Assembly: GCA_030834905.1 (NCBI GenBank) | Contig: JAUQWZ010000023.1 | Location: forward strand, 1 to 64,000 | Length of the DNA stretch: 64,000 nucleotides | Direction: 5' to 3' | DNA from: Aggregatilineales bacterium | Lineage (GTDB): Bacteria > Chloroflexota > Anaerolineae > Aggregatilineales > Phototrophicaceae | Part shown: in pieces, positions 8,458 to 17,045 of the stretch | Layout of the letters: every line of letters begins with the position of its first letter | Position numbering within the stretch: the stretch's first letter is position 1 | The notes under the pieces: model-generated | Told to the model about the DNA's origin: nothing | Database searches by the model: none | The model's input: only the letters and a program-made list of their open reading frames with translations | Position numbers and translations under genes: made by a program

Positions 8458-10652
8458 GCTTCTTTTTTCGCCTCGAAGCGCAGCGGGCGCATCCCGTTGA
8501 GGGTGACCAGCAGCGACGTGCCCACGTCCGCCAGAACCGCCGCCCAGAGTGCCGTCGCGCCGAACAGCGCCAGCACCAGGAACAGCGCCTTGATGCCAAA
8601 GCTGATCGCGACGTTCTGCTTGATCAGGAAGCGGGCGAAGCGCGAGAGGCGAACGGCAAACGGAAGCTGGTTGAGATCGTCCGCCATTAGCGCGACGTCG
8701 GCGGTTTCGAGCGCCTGCGCGCTGCCAGCGCCGCCCATAGCGATGCCCACATCGGCGGCTGCCAGCGCCGGTGTATCGTTGATGCCGTCGCCGACCATCG
8801 CCACCGCGCCAAATTTCGCCTGCAATTCGCGCAGCGCTGCCAGCTTGTCGGCAGGCAGCAGTTCGGCGCGTACTTCATCCACCCCGACCAGCTCGCCAAT
8901 GGCGCTGGCAACGGCGGCATTGTCTCCGGTGAGCATCACCGTGTGCTGTCCCAGCGCGTGGAGCGCGCTCACGACTCCGGCGCTCTCGGGGCGCGCTTCG
9001 TCGGCGACGGCGATAAAACCGCGCACGCGGTCGCCGTCGCACAGCATCATGGCGGTTTGCCCGCGGGCTTCTACGTCCTGCACAAGCTGGCAGAACTGCG
9101 GGCTGTGCGGGTGTTCGGCGTCAAACAGGCTGTGGCTGCCGATGGTGACCAGCTTATCCCGCAGGTGTCCCTGCACGCCGAGTCCGGCAAGCGATTCGAC
9201 CGCTTTCGCCGGGACATAGACTTCGCTCAAGCCGCGCGACTGCGCTGCGTCGGTGACTGCGCGCGCCAGTGGATGAGCGCTGCGTCGTTCGACAGCCGAG
9301 GCAAGCGCCAGCACGTCGTCGCAGTAGGCACAGGGTTTGCCGTCGTCGCAGTCTACCGAGCGCACCTCGGTCACAACCGGCTTGCCGTGTGTCAGCGTGC
9401 CGGTCTTGTCGAAGGCGAAGGCGTGGACGCGCCCCAGCATTTCCAGATGCGCCCCGCCTTTGATGAGCACGCCGTTTCGCGCTGCCGCCGTGATGGCGCT
9501 GATGACCGTGACCGGCGTGCTGATGACCAGCGCGCACGGGCAGGCGATCACCAGCAGCGACAGCGCTCGATACAGCCAGCCATGCGTGCCGTCAGCCGTA
9601 TCGTAAAAAGGCGCGTTTAGCAGCAGCGGTGGCACTATGGCGATCACTGCCGCGATCAGCACCACCGCCGGGGTATACACGCGGGCGAACTGGTCGATCA
9701 GCCGCTGGCTTGGGGCGCGGGCGCTCTGCGCTTCCTCGACCATGCGAATGATGCGCTGGATAGTGTTATCCGCCGCCGTCCGCGTGACTTCGATTTCGAG
9801 CGCGCCGCTGCCGTTGATGCTGCCAGCGAACACGTCGCTGCCGCCCAACTTATGGACGGGCACGCTTTCGCCGGTGACGGGCGATTGATCGACGCCGCTT
9901 TCGCCGCGCCGCACGATGCCGTCCATCGAGATGCGTTCGCCCGGCTTGACCAGAATCGTCTCGCCAACCGCCAGCGCCTCGACTGGAACATCTTCCTCGC
10001 GCCCGCTGATAAGGCGTATTGCCCGCGCCGGAGCCAGCGACATCAGGCTGCGGATGCTCTGCCGGGCGCGGTCGGTGGTGTAGCCTTCGAGCGCCTCGCC
10101 GACGGCAAACAGAAAGACGACGGCTGCCGCTTCCAGCGTTTCGTCGATGAGAATCGCGCCGGCAGCGGCAATGGTCATCAGCAGATTGATGTTGAAATCG
10201 CGGTTGATCCATAACGCCCGGACGCCGCTGACGGCGACCGGATAGAGCGCCACCAGCGTGGCGGCGATATAGATGACGGTGACCAGCGTCTCGTTCAGAC
10301 CGAGCAGCGCGGCGAGCACGCCGATCAGGATGAATACGCCGCCCGTGACTGCCAGCCGGGTGTTGGTTTGTTCGAGCAGGTAGCCGATAAAACCGATGAC
10401 GCCGCCCGGCGGCTGTTCAGTCGGGATGGCGCGGCGAGCCGCCTCCGGCTTGACTTCGTCCTCAAGGCGGTAGCCGAGCGCTTCGACGCGCTGGCGCAGG
10501 ACAGCATTCGTAAGGTCGCCATCAAATGTCAGCGTGGCGCTGGCAAGATCAACCGACGCGGTTAATACACCCGGCAGTCGGCTGACGCCTTTTTCAATTG
10601 TTTGCGCGCAGTGGGCGCAGTCCATGCCGCCAATGCGATAGGTGTGTTCCAT
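8454..10652 (-). CDS. Zn/Cd/Pb-translocating P1B-type ATPase
   Basis: A 732-residue heavy-metal efflux pump. An N-terminal HMA domain carries G-M-D-C-A-H-C (Cys12, Cys15). The membrane CPC motif is at 371-373, the actuator T-G-E-S at 260-263, the phosphorylation site D415-K-T-G-T, the nucleotide-domain His-Pro at 460-461 and G-D-G-I-N-D at 621-626. Lys689 in I-K-A-L-F and Asp709 in L-A-D match the residues that define the Zn/Cd/Pb subgroup in ZntA/CadA. An extra three-cysteine cluster (435, 441, 444) precedes the HP motif and may bind metal. A strong promoter and ArsR-like operator lie just upstream (10681-10754), pointing to metal-induced expression; no ArsR/SmtB gene is nearby. Confidence 0.93.
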   Translation of the reverse strand: MEHTYRIGGMDCAHCAQTIEKGVSRLPGVLTASVDLASATLTFDGDLTNAVLRQRVEALGYRLEDEVKPEAARRAIPTEQPPGGVIGFIGYLLEQTNTRLAVTGGVFILIGVLAALLGLNETLVTVIYIAATLVALYPVAVSGVRALWINRDFNINLLMTIAAAGAILIDETLEAAAVVFLFAVGEALEGYTTDRARQSIRSLMSLAPARAIRLISGREEDVPVEALAVGETILVKPGERISMDGIVRRGESGVDQSPVTGESVPVHKLGGSDVFAGSINGSGALEIEVTRTAADNTIQRIIRMVEEAQSARAPSQRLIDQFARVYTPAVVLIAAVIAIVPPLLLNAPFYDTADGTHGWLYRALSLLVIACPCALVISTPVTVISAITAAARNGVLIKGGAHLEMLGRVHAFAFDKTGTLTHGKPVVTEVRSVDCDDGKPCAYCDDVLALASAVERRSAHPLARAVTDAAQSRGLSEVYVPAKAVESLAGLGVQGHLRDKLVTIGSHSLFDAEHPHSPQFCQLVQDVEARGQTAMMLCDGDRVRGFIAVADEARPESAGVVSALHALGQHTVMLTGDNAAVASAIGELVGVDEVRAELLPADKLAALRELQAKFGAVAMVGDGINDTPALAAADVGIAMGGAGSAQALETADVALMADDLNQLPFAVRLSRFARFLIKQNVAISFGIKALFLVLALFGATALWAAVLADVGTSLLVTLNGMRPLRFEAKKEA

Positions 10653-10680
10653 CCTGGTGACCCACAGTGATAGCTGAAAA

Positions 10681-10693
10681 GATACGTCGTATC
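10681..10693. promoter_or_regulatory. Second inverted repeat between operator and ATPase gene
   Basis: GATACG and CGTATC are a perfect 6-bp inverted repeat around a single T. It lies within the untranslated leader immediately downstream of the larger operator-like repeat and could be a second repressor half or an RNA hairpin. Confidence 0.35.
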
Positions 10694-10719
10694 AATATAT
10701 GAGCCGTCACGCATATATT
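10694..10719. promoter_or_regulatory. ArsR/SmtB-like operator of the metal ATPase gene
   Basis: AATATATG (10694-10701) and CATATATT (10712-10719) form a perfect 8-bp inverted repeat with a 10-bp spacer. AT-rich imperfect palindromes of this form, placed at the transcription start, are typical sites for metal-sensing ArsR/SmtB repressors. The site begins right at the predicted start of the minus-strand promoter at 10726-10754. Confidence 0.55.
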
Positions 10720-10725
10720 AAGTAG

Positions 10726-10754
10726 ATTATACGCTGAGTCAGGGGATAGGTCAA
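10726..10754 (-). promoter_or_regulatory. Promoter of the metal ATPase gene
   Basis: On the minus strand TTGACC (10754-10749) and a perfect TATAAT (10731-10726) are separated by exactly 17 bp. The predicted start near 10719 falls at the edge of the 10694-10719 inverted repeat, leaving a leader of about 67 nt. Confidence 0.65.
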
Positions 10755-10760
10755 TCGGGG

Positions 10761-10787
10761 TATGGGGCAAGGCGTGCCTGCCCCATA
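10761..10787. terminator. Hairpin downstream of the epimerase-like gene
   Basis: TATGGGGCA (10761-10769) pairs with TGCCCCATA (10779-10787), and the inner AGGC/GCCT extends the stem with one bulged A. It lies 13 bp after the stop of the 10800-11822 gene on the minus strand. There is no T-run, so it is either a weak terminator or one of the dispersed GC palindromes. Confidence 0.4.
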
Positions 10788-10799
10788 GCATCCGTGTCA

Positions 10800-11822
10800 T
10801 TACGTCGGAGATTGCAGCCCTTCGGCGAGTTGGGTGTGCAGACGCAGTTCGGCGCGTCGGCGCTTGTAGCCGCTGGGCGTAGGCGGTGGGTTGTCTCGAT
10901 AATAGGTGACGATCTTCTCTAAATAGGTTTTGACCGGCGTATAGGTCATGCCCAGTTCGGTCTTGCTGAGGGTATTATCCAGTTCCGACATCCAGCGCTC
11001 GCTGAAGGGCGAGCAGTCAGGCAGAAAGCCGTTGGCTTCGAGCAGATCGCGCTTGACCCGTACCAACCGGGCTTCAACGCCCATCACGTTCCCCAGCAGG
11101 CTGAGGAAATCGTCCAGCAGCAGCGTTTCATCCTGAGAGATGTTATAGGCGCTGCCTTTCCCCAGTCCCGTCTCCAGCAGCAGCAGGATGGCGCGGGTGA
11201 CGTCATCGGCATAGATGTGGCGCAGGGGATAGTTGGGCGTTGACGGCGCGAGGATGGGACCGCCATCTTTCAGGCGCAGGATGTAGGCGTACAGACGTTT
11301 GAAATGATCGCGTTCGCTGTTGACCATCGGCAGGCGCAGCGACGTATACGGGAAGCCGTGTGCTTCCCAGGCGGCGTGCAAGTGGTCTTCGACCTGACGC
11401 TTCTCCATGCCATACTGCCATTCCTCATAGCCAAAGGTGTTGGGTTTGGGGGCGGGCATCACCCGTCCGGCGTAGTTGGCTTCAGTGAAGGGGCGCGCCA
11501 GGTTTTCACGAACCAGATACACCTGACCGGTGCTGAGGAAGATATAGCGCCCAACATGATCCCTGAAGATATTGACCGCTGCTTCGGCTTCCACGCCCTT
11601 GTAGATCGAATTATCGACCACAGCGTCAAACGAGCGCCCTTTGACAGCGCCCGCCAACTGTTCTGTCTCGGAACGATCACCATGCAGACGTTCCACTTCA
11701 GGGGGAAGCTCATCGCGCGTGATGCCGCGATTGAACGTGGTAACGTGATGTCCGAGCTTCAGCAGTGCATAAACCAGATTATGCCCAAGATTCCGAGTGC
11801 CACCGATAACCAGGATGTTCAT
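10800..11822 (-). CDS. NAD(P)-dependent epimerase/dehydratase-like protein (extended SDR)
   Basis: A 340-residue extended short-chain dehydrogenase-like protein. The N-terminal Rossmann motif G-G-T-R-N-L-G is at 7-13, an acidic stretch near residue 48 may contact the adenine, and the S-T-G-Q-V-Y segment near 97-102 stands where SDRs carry the catalytic Ser/Tyr region. The classical Tyr-x-x-x-Lys is replaced by Y-G-M-E-K-R around residue 138, which keeps Tyr and Lys but with altered neighbours. Such proteins act on nucleotide sugars or serve as RNA-binding CSP41-like proteins; the substrate is unknown. A 10-bp hairpin (11834-11859) lies in its leader. Confidence 0.75.
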   Translation of the reverse strand: MNILVIGGTRNLGHNLVYALLKLGHHVTTFNRGITRDELPPEVERLHGDRSETEQLAGAVKGRSFDAVVDNSIYKGVEAEAAVNIFRDHVGRYIFLSTGQVYLVRENLARPFTEANYAGRVMPAPKPNTFGYEEWQYGMEKRQVEDHLHAAWEAHGFPYTSLRLPMVNSERDHFKRLYAYILRLKDGGPILAPSTPNYPLRHIYADDVTRAILLLLETGLGKGSAYNISQDETLLLDDFLSLLGNVMGVEARLVRVKRDLLEANGFLPDCSPFSERWMSELDNTLSKTELGMTYTPVKTYLEKIVTYYRDNPPPTPSGYKRRRAELRLHTQLAEGLQSPT

Positions 11823-12148
11823 AACAGCACATGAGGCGCGTTCTCACACGAACGCGCCTTCTCCTTTCAACTCATTGCCGCCTAAGGATAGCCGGGTTGT
11901 GCTGTCATTTTGGTTTGGTACCAGTGGCAGCACAACCTAAAGGTATTTTTACACCTAAAACGAACTTTATCCCCAATGACTGATCTTATGTATTCAAATC
12001 AATAGTAATTCGTGATCTGCGCTCTCCTTGACAGCCTTTGATGGTTTACAGGATGTTTTTGATCATACACGCTGTTTGCAGGAACGTAACGGGTTAGTTT
12101 TTGCGTTTCTGCTGTCGCATAACGTGATTGTCCCCTGAATGAGGGACA
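11823..12148. other. Non-coding stretch with two inverted repeats
   Basis: No frame here looks coding. It holds a 10-bp perfect hairpin at 11834-11859 (AGGCGCGTTC/GAACGCGCCT) in the leader of the epimerase gene. A second 10-bp perfect inverted repeat lies at 11895-11904 and 11928-11937 (GGTTGTGCTG/CAGCACAACC); its 23-bp loop contains the palindrome TGGTACCA. A short TGTCCC/GGGACA hairpin at 12129-12148 directly follows the flippase stop codon. Base composition around 11935-12060 is clearly more AT-rich than the flanks. Confidence 0.5.
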
Positions 12149-13540
12149 TTAAGCGCTGCTGCTGGCGCGAGCTTTTTCGCGGAGCGCTGGCAGGGTGAAC
12201 GCCATCGTCAGTCCAATCGAGATGGCAAACAGCAGGTTGATCGTCCACGCGCCGCCGACGGCAATTCCTGAGGCTGTCAGGTCACCCGGCGACCAGCCGA
12301 GAAACGGGTTGGCGAGCGCCTGATGCGTCATCAGCGCAATGCCCACCGGCAGCGCCACGACCAGCGCCACAACCTTGACGCTGAAAGCGGCGCGCATCAT
12401 ACCAAAGGCGCGGTACAGCGGACCAAAGACGCCGCCAACCGTCGTCATCGCGCCGTACAGCGTCAGCGCCACCAGCACCGGGATGGCTGGCGACCATTTC
12501 GCCCCGAACAGCAGCGGAATCGCCAGCGGCGTCAGCAGCGCCATCAGCCCGTAGAAGACCACGCCGCCCAGCGCCAGCACGCCAACCACCCGCCTGAAGC
12601 TGCGCCACAGCGCCGCGAAATCGCCCCGCCCGACCATCTGCGGCACGACCGCCTGCATATTCTCGAACACCGCCGACGTCAGCACGCTTGCCTGGGCGAT
12701 GCCGGTCAGCGCCAGCGTCAGATAACCGACCGCCCGCGCGCCGCCGATCATGCCGACGAGGAAGATGGGAATCTGGGTATACAGATTGGAGAGATTTTTG
12801 TCGAGCGCGTTGGCGACGCCAAAGCGCCAGTAGGGACGCGGCGACTGGCGCGGCACCAGGCTGAGGACGGCGCGCAGCGACGGAAAGCCGACCTGTCCCC
12901 GGCGGCGTATTCGCTCGTACACGCCCAGCGCCATCAGCATGGTTGAATACGAGTAGAACAACCGCGCGGCAACCAGCGCGGCGGGCGTTGGGCTGATCAG
13001 GACGGCGGCGATCAGGCTGGCGGTCAGGGTGAACTGGTTGGCGCTTTGCAGCAGGGTGAGGGTTCGGAACTGGCGCTGGCTTTGCAGCGCGATGACCACC
13101 AGCCCGTAGAGCGCGTCCGCCGGACCCGTGAGCGCCAGCAGTGCCGCGAAAATGCCGATGATCGCGTCGCCTTGCAGCCACTGGGCGGCGGCAGCGCCGA
13201 AGATTCCCAGCAGCAGCGCCAGCGCCAGCGTCGTCATCAGGCTGATCTGCACGTAGAACGCCATCAGGCTGCGGATGGCTGGCGCGCTGTCCGCGCCGAC
13301 GGCGATCCCCAGCCGGGTGCTGGTGCTGGTGCTGACTCCGGTCAGATCGAGGGTTTTCCACAGGTTGTAGAAGTTGTCCGCCTGCCGGTACAAGCCATAA
13401 CCGGCGGGTCCCATCAGCCGGGTGACGATAATGGTTGAGATGGCGCTCAGCAGCGTCAGAAAGACCTTGCCGATCTGGATGATGAGCGTATCCCGAACAA
13501 ACTTGCTCTGGGAAAGCTGCTGGAAGCGCCGGGTGATCAT
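12149..13540 (-). CDS. Polysaccharide flippase-like membrane protein (Wzx/MATE fold)
   Basis: A 463-residue protein with about 12-14 hydrophobic segments and the Wzx/MVF-type N-terminus (I-I-Q-I-G-K-V-F, then I-I-V-T-R-L-M-G-P-A-G-Y-G-L-Y). This group flips undecaprenyl-linked glycans or similar lipid-linked sugars across the inner membrane. A short basic Arg-rich loop near residues 210-215 separates two halves. It is the last gene of a five-gene minus-strand run of glycosyltransferases (starting at 18205), separated from the previous gene by 5 bp, so it probably exports the oligosaccharide they build. Confidence 0.82.
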   Translation of the reverse strand: MITRRFQQLSQSKFVRDTLIIQIGKVFLTLLSAISTIIVTRLMGPAGYGLYRQADNFYNLWKTLDLTGVSTSTSTRLGIAVGADSAPAIRSLMAFYVQISLMTTLALALLLGIFGAAAAQWLQGDAIIGIFAALLALTGPADALYGLVVIALQSQRQFRTLTLLQSANQFTLTASLIAAVLISPTPAALVAARLFYSYSTMLMALGVYERIRRRGQVGFPSLRAVLSLVPRQSPRPYWRFGVANALDKNLSNLYTQIPIFLVGMIGGARAVGYLTLALTGIAQASVLTSAVFENMQAVVPQMVGRGDFAALWRSFRRVVGVLALGGVVFYGLMALLTPLAIPLLFGAKWSPAIPVLVALTLYGAMTTVGGVFGPLYRAFGMMRAAFSVKVVALVVALPVGIALMTHQALANPFLGWSPGDLTASGIAVGGAWTINLLFAISIGLTMAFTLPALREKARASSSA

Positions 13541-13545
13541 CGAGT

Positions 13546-14655
13546 CTATTTCAGCAGTTGGTCGTAGAGCGCGATCATCTGGCTGGCGGTGTGATCCCAG
13601 GTCTGCTGCTGTGCGCGCGCCCGTCCGGCTTGCCCCATCTGCCGGGTGAGGACGGGGTCTGCCAGCAGCCGGATAATAGCGTTCGGCAGCTCCTCGGCGA
13701 TACGAGCCTGCGAGACGAGCAGCCCGGTGTGACCGTCATCGACGGCATCTTCAGCGCCGCAGTCGGTCGTGCCGATCACCGGCAGCCCGGCGGCGCTGGC
13801 TTCCATCAGTGATAAGCCGTAGCCCTCGAACTTCCAATCAACATTGAGCGAAGGCATGGCGAACACGTCGGCGGTGGCGTACCAGTTGATCAGCGCTTCG
13901 TCGGGGATGCGCCCCAGCAGGCGCACGCAGTCCTCAAGATGCAGGGCGTCAATCTCCGCCCGCACCTGGGCGGCGTATTCCGGCTCGGCGTCCAGCGTGC
14001 CGACGATGATGCACTGCACATCGGGGAACTGCTGGCGCACTTCGGACATGGCGCGGACGAGCGCCAGCGTGCCTTTGCGGGCTTTGACGGTGCCAACCGA
14101 CAGCACCGTTGGGCGGTGTCTGGGCGCAGCGCCGGGGGTGATGCTGGCGAAGCGTTCCACGTCGATGCCGTTGTTGACCACGACAGTAGTGATGCCCGGC
14201 ATGGCTTCGGCTGCCTGCTGCGCCGTGTAGCGGCTGACGCAGACCAGCAGCGAACGGCGGAAGGCGCGTTCGTAGACTGCCCCTGCCGGAAACCGGCGCT
14301 CGCGGCTGAATCGGACATACGAGCCATGCCCCGTCACCACCAGCGGGCGCTTGCCAGCCACCCACGCCGCCAGCGGTGCGTAGGGTTCAATGGCGCTGTG
14401 TATAAGGTCGCAGCCGTCGAATGCCTGACGCGCGCGCGGGGCTGCCAGAAGCTGCTTTACCAGCATTCCCCGTTCCAGCGGATCAACCGTAGGCAGCAGC
14501 CGCTGCACCGTGACTCCGGCGGCGGATGGGCTGTTGCGGGCGGCGGCGACGGATACCTGAATACCCGCCCGTCGCAGGGCGTTCAGCAGGCTCAGACTGT
14601 AGTGTGCCCACCCGGATTTGTGGGTCAGGTCGGCGGCTAAAAATCCGATGCGCAT
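13546..14655 (-). CDS. GT4 family glycosyltransferase
   Basis: A 369-residue GT-B fold enzyme. The N-terminal domain begins with a short strand and a glycine-containing turn for acceptor binding (K-S-G-W-A-H-Y). The C-terminal domain has G-T-V-K-A-R-K-G followed by the E-x7-E-type donor site (S-L-M-E-A-S-A-A-G-L-P-V-I-G, near 270-285). It should be a retaining transferase using a nucleotide sugar, acting in the cytoplasm. It lies 5 bp upstream of the flippase gene and 87 bp downstream of another GT4 gene in the same direction. Confidence 0.85.
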   Translation of the reverse strand: MRIGFLAADLTHKSGWAHYSLSLLNALRRAGIQVSVAAARNSPSAAGVTVQRLLPTVDPLERGMLVKQLLAAPRARQAFDGCDLIHSAIEPYAPLAAWVAGKRPLVVTGHGSYVRFSRERRFPAGAVYERAFRRSLLVCVSRYTAQQAAEAMPGITTVVVNNGIDVERFASITPGAAPRHRPTVLSVGTVKARKGTLALVRAMSEVRQQFPDVQCIIVGTLDAEPEYAAQVRAEIDALHLEDCVRLLGRIPDEALINWYATADVFAMPSLNVDWKFEGYGLSLMEASAAGLPVIGTTDCGAEDAVDDGHTGLLVSQARIAEELPNAIIRLLADPVLTRQMGQAGRARAQQQTWDHTASQMIALYDQLLK

Positions 14656-14742
14656 AAGCGTCTACACCGTGATTTCGATGGTTTAATGTGGCGACCAAGC
14701 ATAACATGTTCCGGCGCGTATCTGAATGGATAGAAAAACCGG

Positions 14743-15936
14743 TCACAGCCCCCTGGCGATCTGATTGAGGATGAAGGTTGCCCGCGCTTCCCAGGTGTAA
14801 CGCGCCATCACGAAGTCGCGGGCGCTGGCAGCCAGACGCTCTCGCAGGGGCGGATCGTCGCGCAGCCGGGCGAGCGCTGTCGCCAGCGCCCCGGCGTCGG
14901 ACGGCGGGACGAGCAGCCCGGTGTCTTCGTCGGTCAGAACCTCGGCGGTGCTGGGCAGGTTCGAGGCGATGACGGCGCGCCCGGCTGCCATGTACTCAAA
15001 CAGCTTGATCGGCGAGGCGTAATAGGCGAAATGCTCCGTCCAGGGCAAGGGCATGACGCACACATCGAAGGCGCTCAGATACAGCGGCACGCGGTCGGGC
15101 GTGACCTGCCCGGCATACAGGAAGCGTTCGGCAGGCTGTCCGAGGTCGATCCACTGCTGTTTGAACGCCTGCGCCATCGCGTCCGGTCCGCCGACGAGGG
15201 CGAGGCTGGCGTTGTCCAGCCTCGCCAGCGCCTCGACCAGCAGCCCGACGCCCTTGTCCATCGCCATCGTCTGCAAACGCCCCACATAACCGACGATGAA
15301 AGCCTCGCGCTGCCAGTCAAGCGCCTGACGCGCTTCGACCTGCGACGGCAAATTCTGGAAGCGTTTGGCGCGCACGCCGTCATGGGCGACGTGAGTACGC
15401 GCCGGGTGCGCGCCGAGGGCGATCAGATCATCCGCCAGCTTGCGCGTGGTCGCAAAGACCGTTCCACAGCGAGAAACGACCTGGCGCTGCATCCATCTGC
15501 CAGCGCGCCCGCCTGCCAGGCTGTGGGCTTCATACGCCAGCTTCCGGCGCGGCTTGATCAGGCTGAGCGCGAGCAGCAGCAGTGCCTCGCGGCTGTAAAA
15601 GATATCCGCCTGTGCGAACAGTGACCGCAGCAGCGCGACCAGCGTAAAAGTCACAAGCTGAAGGGTGAAGATGAGCCGCGCGATCCGGTCGGTGCGATTT
15701 GGCACCAGCGGCAGCAGGTCAAGGCAGGGCAGGCGGCGCAGCGAAAAATTGCGCCGGACACCGTAATAGACCCAGGGATCGTCGATTTTTCCCATTTCGG
15801 CTGTGTTCCAGCGCCGGGCGACCCACAGCGACACCTGCGCGCCAGCATCGGCGAAGGCTTCGCAGTTCTGCATGATCTGCAAGCCATGCGCCTTTTCAGT
15901 TGGCAGGCGAATATTGGCGATATAGAGCAGTTTCAT
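14743..15936 (-). CDS. GT4 family glycosyltransferase
   Basis: A 397-residue GT-B glycosyltransferase with an N-terminal K-A-H-G-L-Q-I acceptor-side segment, Y-V-G-R-L near residue 220 and a donor-binding K-L-F-E-Y-M-A-A-G-R-A-V-I-A segment near 315. It starts 4 nt inside the stop of the upstream gene (overlap with 15933-17045), a sign of coupled translation. Acceptor and donor are not predictable. A hydrophobic stretch around residues 90-120 could dock it to the membrane. Confidence 0.85.
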   Translation of the reverse strand: MKLLYIANIRLPTEKAHGLQIMQNCEAFADAGAQVSLWVARRWNTAEMGKIDDPWVYYGVRRNFSLRRLPCLDLLPLVPNRTDRIARLIFTLQLVTFTLVALLRSLFAQADIFYSREALLLLALSLIKPRRKLAYEAHSLAGGRAGRWMQRQVVSRCGTVFATTRKLADDLIALGAHPARTHVAHDGVRAKRFQNLPSQVEARQALDWQREAFIVGYVGRLQTMAMDKGVGLLVEALARLDNASLALVGGPDAMAQAFKQQWIDLGQPAERFLYAGQVTPDRVPLYLSAFDVCVMPLPWTEHFAYYASPIKLFEYMAAGRAVIASNLPSTAEVLTDEDTGLLVPPSDAGALATALARLRDDPPLRERLAASARDFVMARYTWEARATFILNQIARGL

Positions 15937-17045
15937 CTGGACGTTTCATCCGTTTGCCCATTGGGCACAGGCTCGCCCGTTTTGAGCACGCTGACCAACC
16001 GGGGGATGAGCGCGTCGAAGCTGTGTCCCGCGACCACGTTTGCCCGTAACCGGCTGCCGATGGCGGCTCGCTGCTGGTCGGTCAGCGCCAGCAGTTGGCG
16101 CAGGCGCTCCGCCAGCGCGGCGTGATTGTCGGGCGAGGCAACCCGCAGCAGCGCCGCGTCCTGACCCAGCACCGACTCGAAGGCGGCGTTCGAGACTATC
16201 GTCGGGATGCCAACCGCCATCGGCTCAAGCGCGGCTTTGTCGAACAACCCCGGCGGGCTGAGGTTGACGGCGGCGGCGGCGCGGCGGTAGCAGTCACGGA
16301 CGCCTTCCGGCGGCTGGTCACCGGCAAAGATCACCCGGTCGCTGATGCCAAGATCGCGCCCCATCTGCTCCAGTTCGGCGCGGTAGCTGGCGTCTTTTTC
16401 CGGCGGCACGTCGCCAACAAAGACGGCGCTCGCTTCGGGTATGTCGCCGATGGCGCGCAGCAGCGTCGCCTGATGTTTGATCGGCATCAGCCGGGCGACG
16501 TGGACAATGTCTTTTGGCGGCGGCTCGCCCTCTCCATGTAGTGGGGCGTGCGGCAGGCTGGCAGGCGAGAAGAAGTCGGTATCAATGCCGTGACCGATGA
16601 CGCGCAGTTTGGGCGTCTGAAATGGGAAGCTGTCGGGCGCGGCGGTGACCACGCGGCGGGACACCTTCATGCCCAACCGCGCCGTCCAGTGACGGCTGCG
16701 GTGGGTGTACCAGAGGGTGATCGGCAGGCGATACAGGCGGAGCAGCGGCGCGCCCATGACGGCGAACAGCGGCATCATATGGGCGAAGCAGGCAGCATAG
16801 CGGCGCTGGCGCAGCCGACCAAAAAGCAGGCGGTAGAATTCCAGCGCCCGCCTAGTTTCGCCGTAGCCTTTTTCCTTGCCAATTGAAAACACGGTCACGT
16901 TTTCCGCCACCGCGAGCCGTCCGGCGCGCATGGTGATCACGTCGATGTGGTCATAGTGCGGAGCCAGCCGGTTGATCCAGAGGGTGGTGAAGCTGAGGAT
17001 CGGGTCGTCGGCGTCGGTGGCGAGATTGAACAGCAGCAGGTTCAT
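15933..17045 (-). CDS. GT4 family glycosyltransferase
   Basis: A 370-residue GT4-like enzyme. The donor-side signature is a D-K-A-A-L-E-P-M-A-V-G-I-P-T-I-V segment in the C-terminal half, preceded by an H-V-A-R-L-M-P-I-K-H turn. The frame extends upstream to 17078, but the ATG at 17045 overlaps the stop of the preceding gene as ATGA, the usual coupling arrangement, and aligns with family N-termini. It overlaps the next gene by 4 nt as well, so three GT genes are translationally chained here. Confidence 0.83.
   Translation of the reverse strand: MNLLLFNLATDADDPILSFTTLWINRLAPHYDHIDVITMRAGRLAVAENVTVFSIGKEKGYGETRRALEFYRLLFGRLRQRRYAACFAHMMPLFAVMGAPLLRLYRLPITLWYTHRSRHWTARLGMKVSRRVVTAAPDSFPFQTPKLRVIGHGIDTDFFSPASLPHAPLHGEGEPPPKDIVHVARLMPIKHQATLLRAIGDIPEASAVFVGDVPPEKDASYRAELEQMGRDLGISDRVIFAGDQPPEGVRDCYRRAAAAVNLSPPGLFDKAALEPMAVGIPTIVSNAAFESVLGQDAALLRVASPDNHAALAERLRQLLALTDQQRAAIGSRLRANVVAGHSFDALIPRLVSVLKTGEPVPNGQTDETSR

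Noticed and set aside
12063-12248. Minus-strand open frame of 61 codons overlapping the end of the flippase gene
   Set aside because: It lies mostly in another frame of the flippase gene and has no ribosome-binding site or recognisable sequence.
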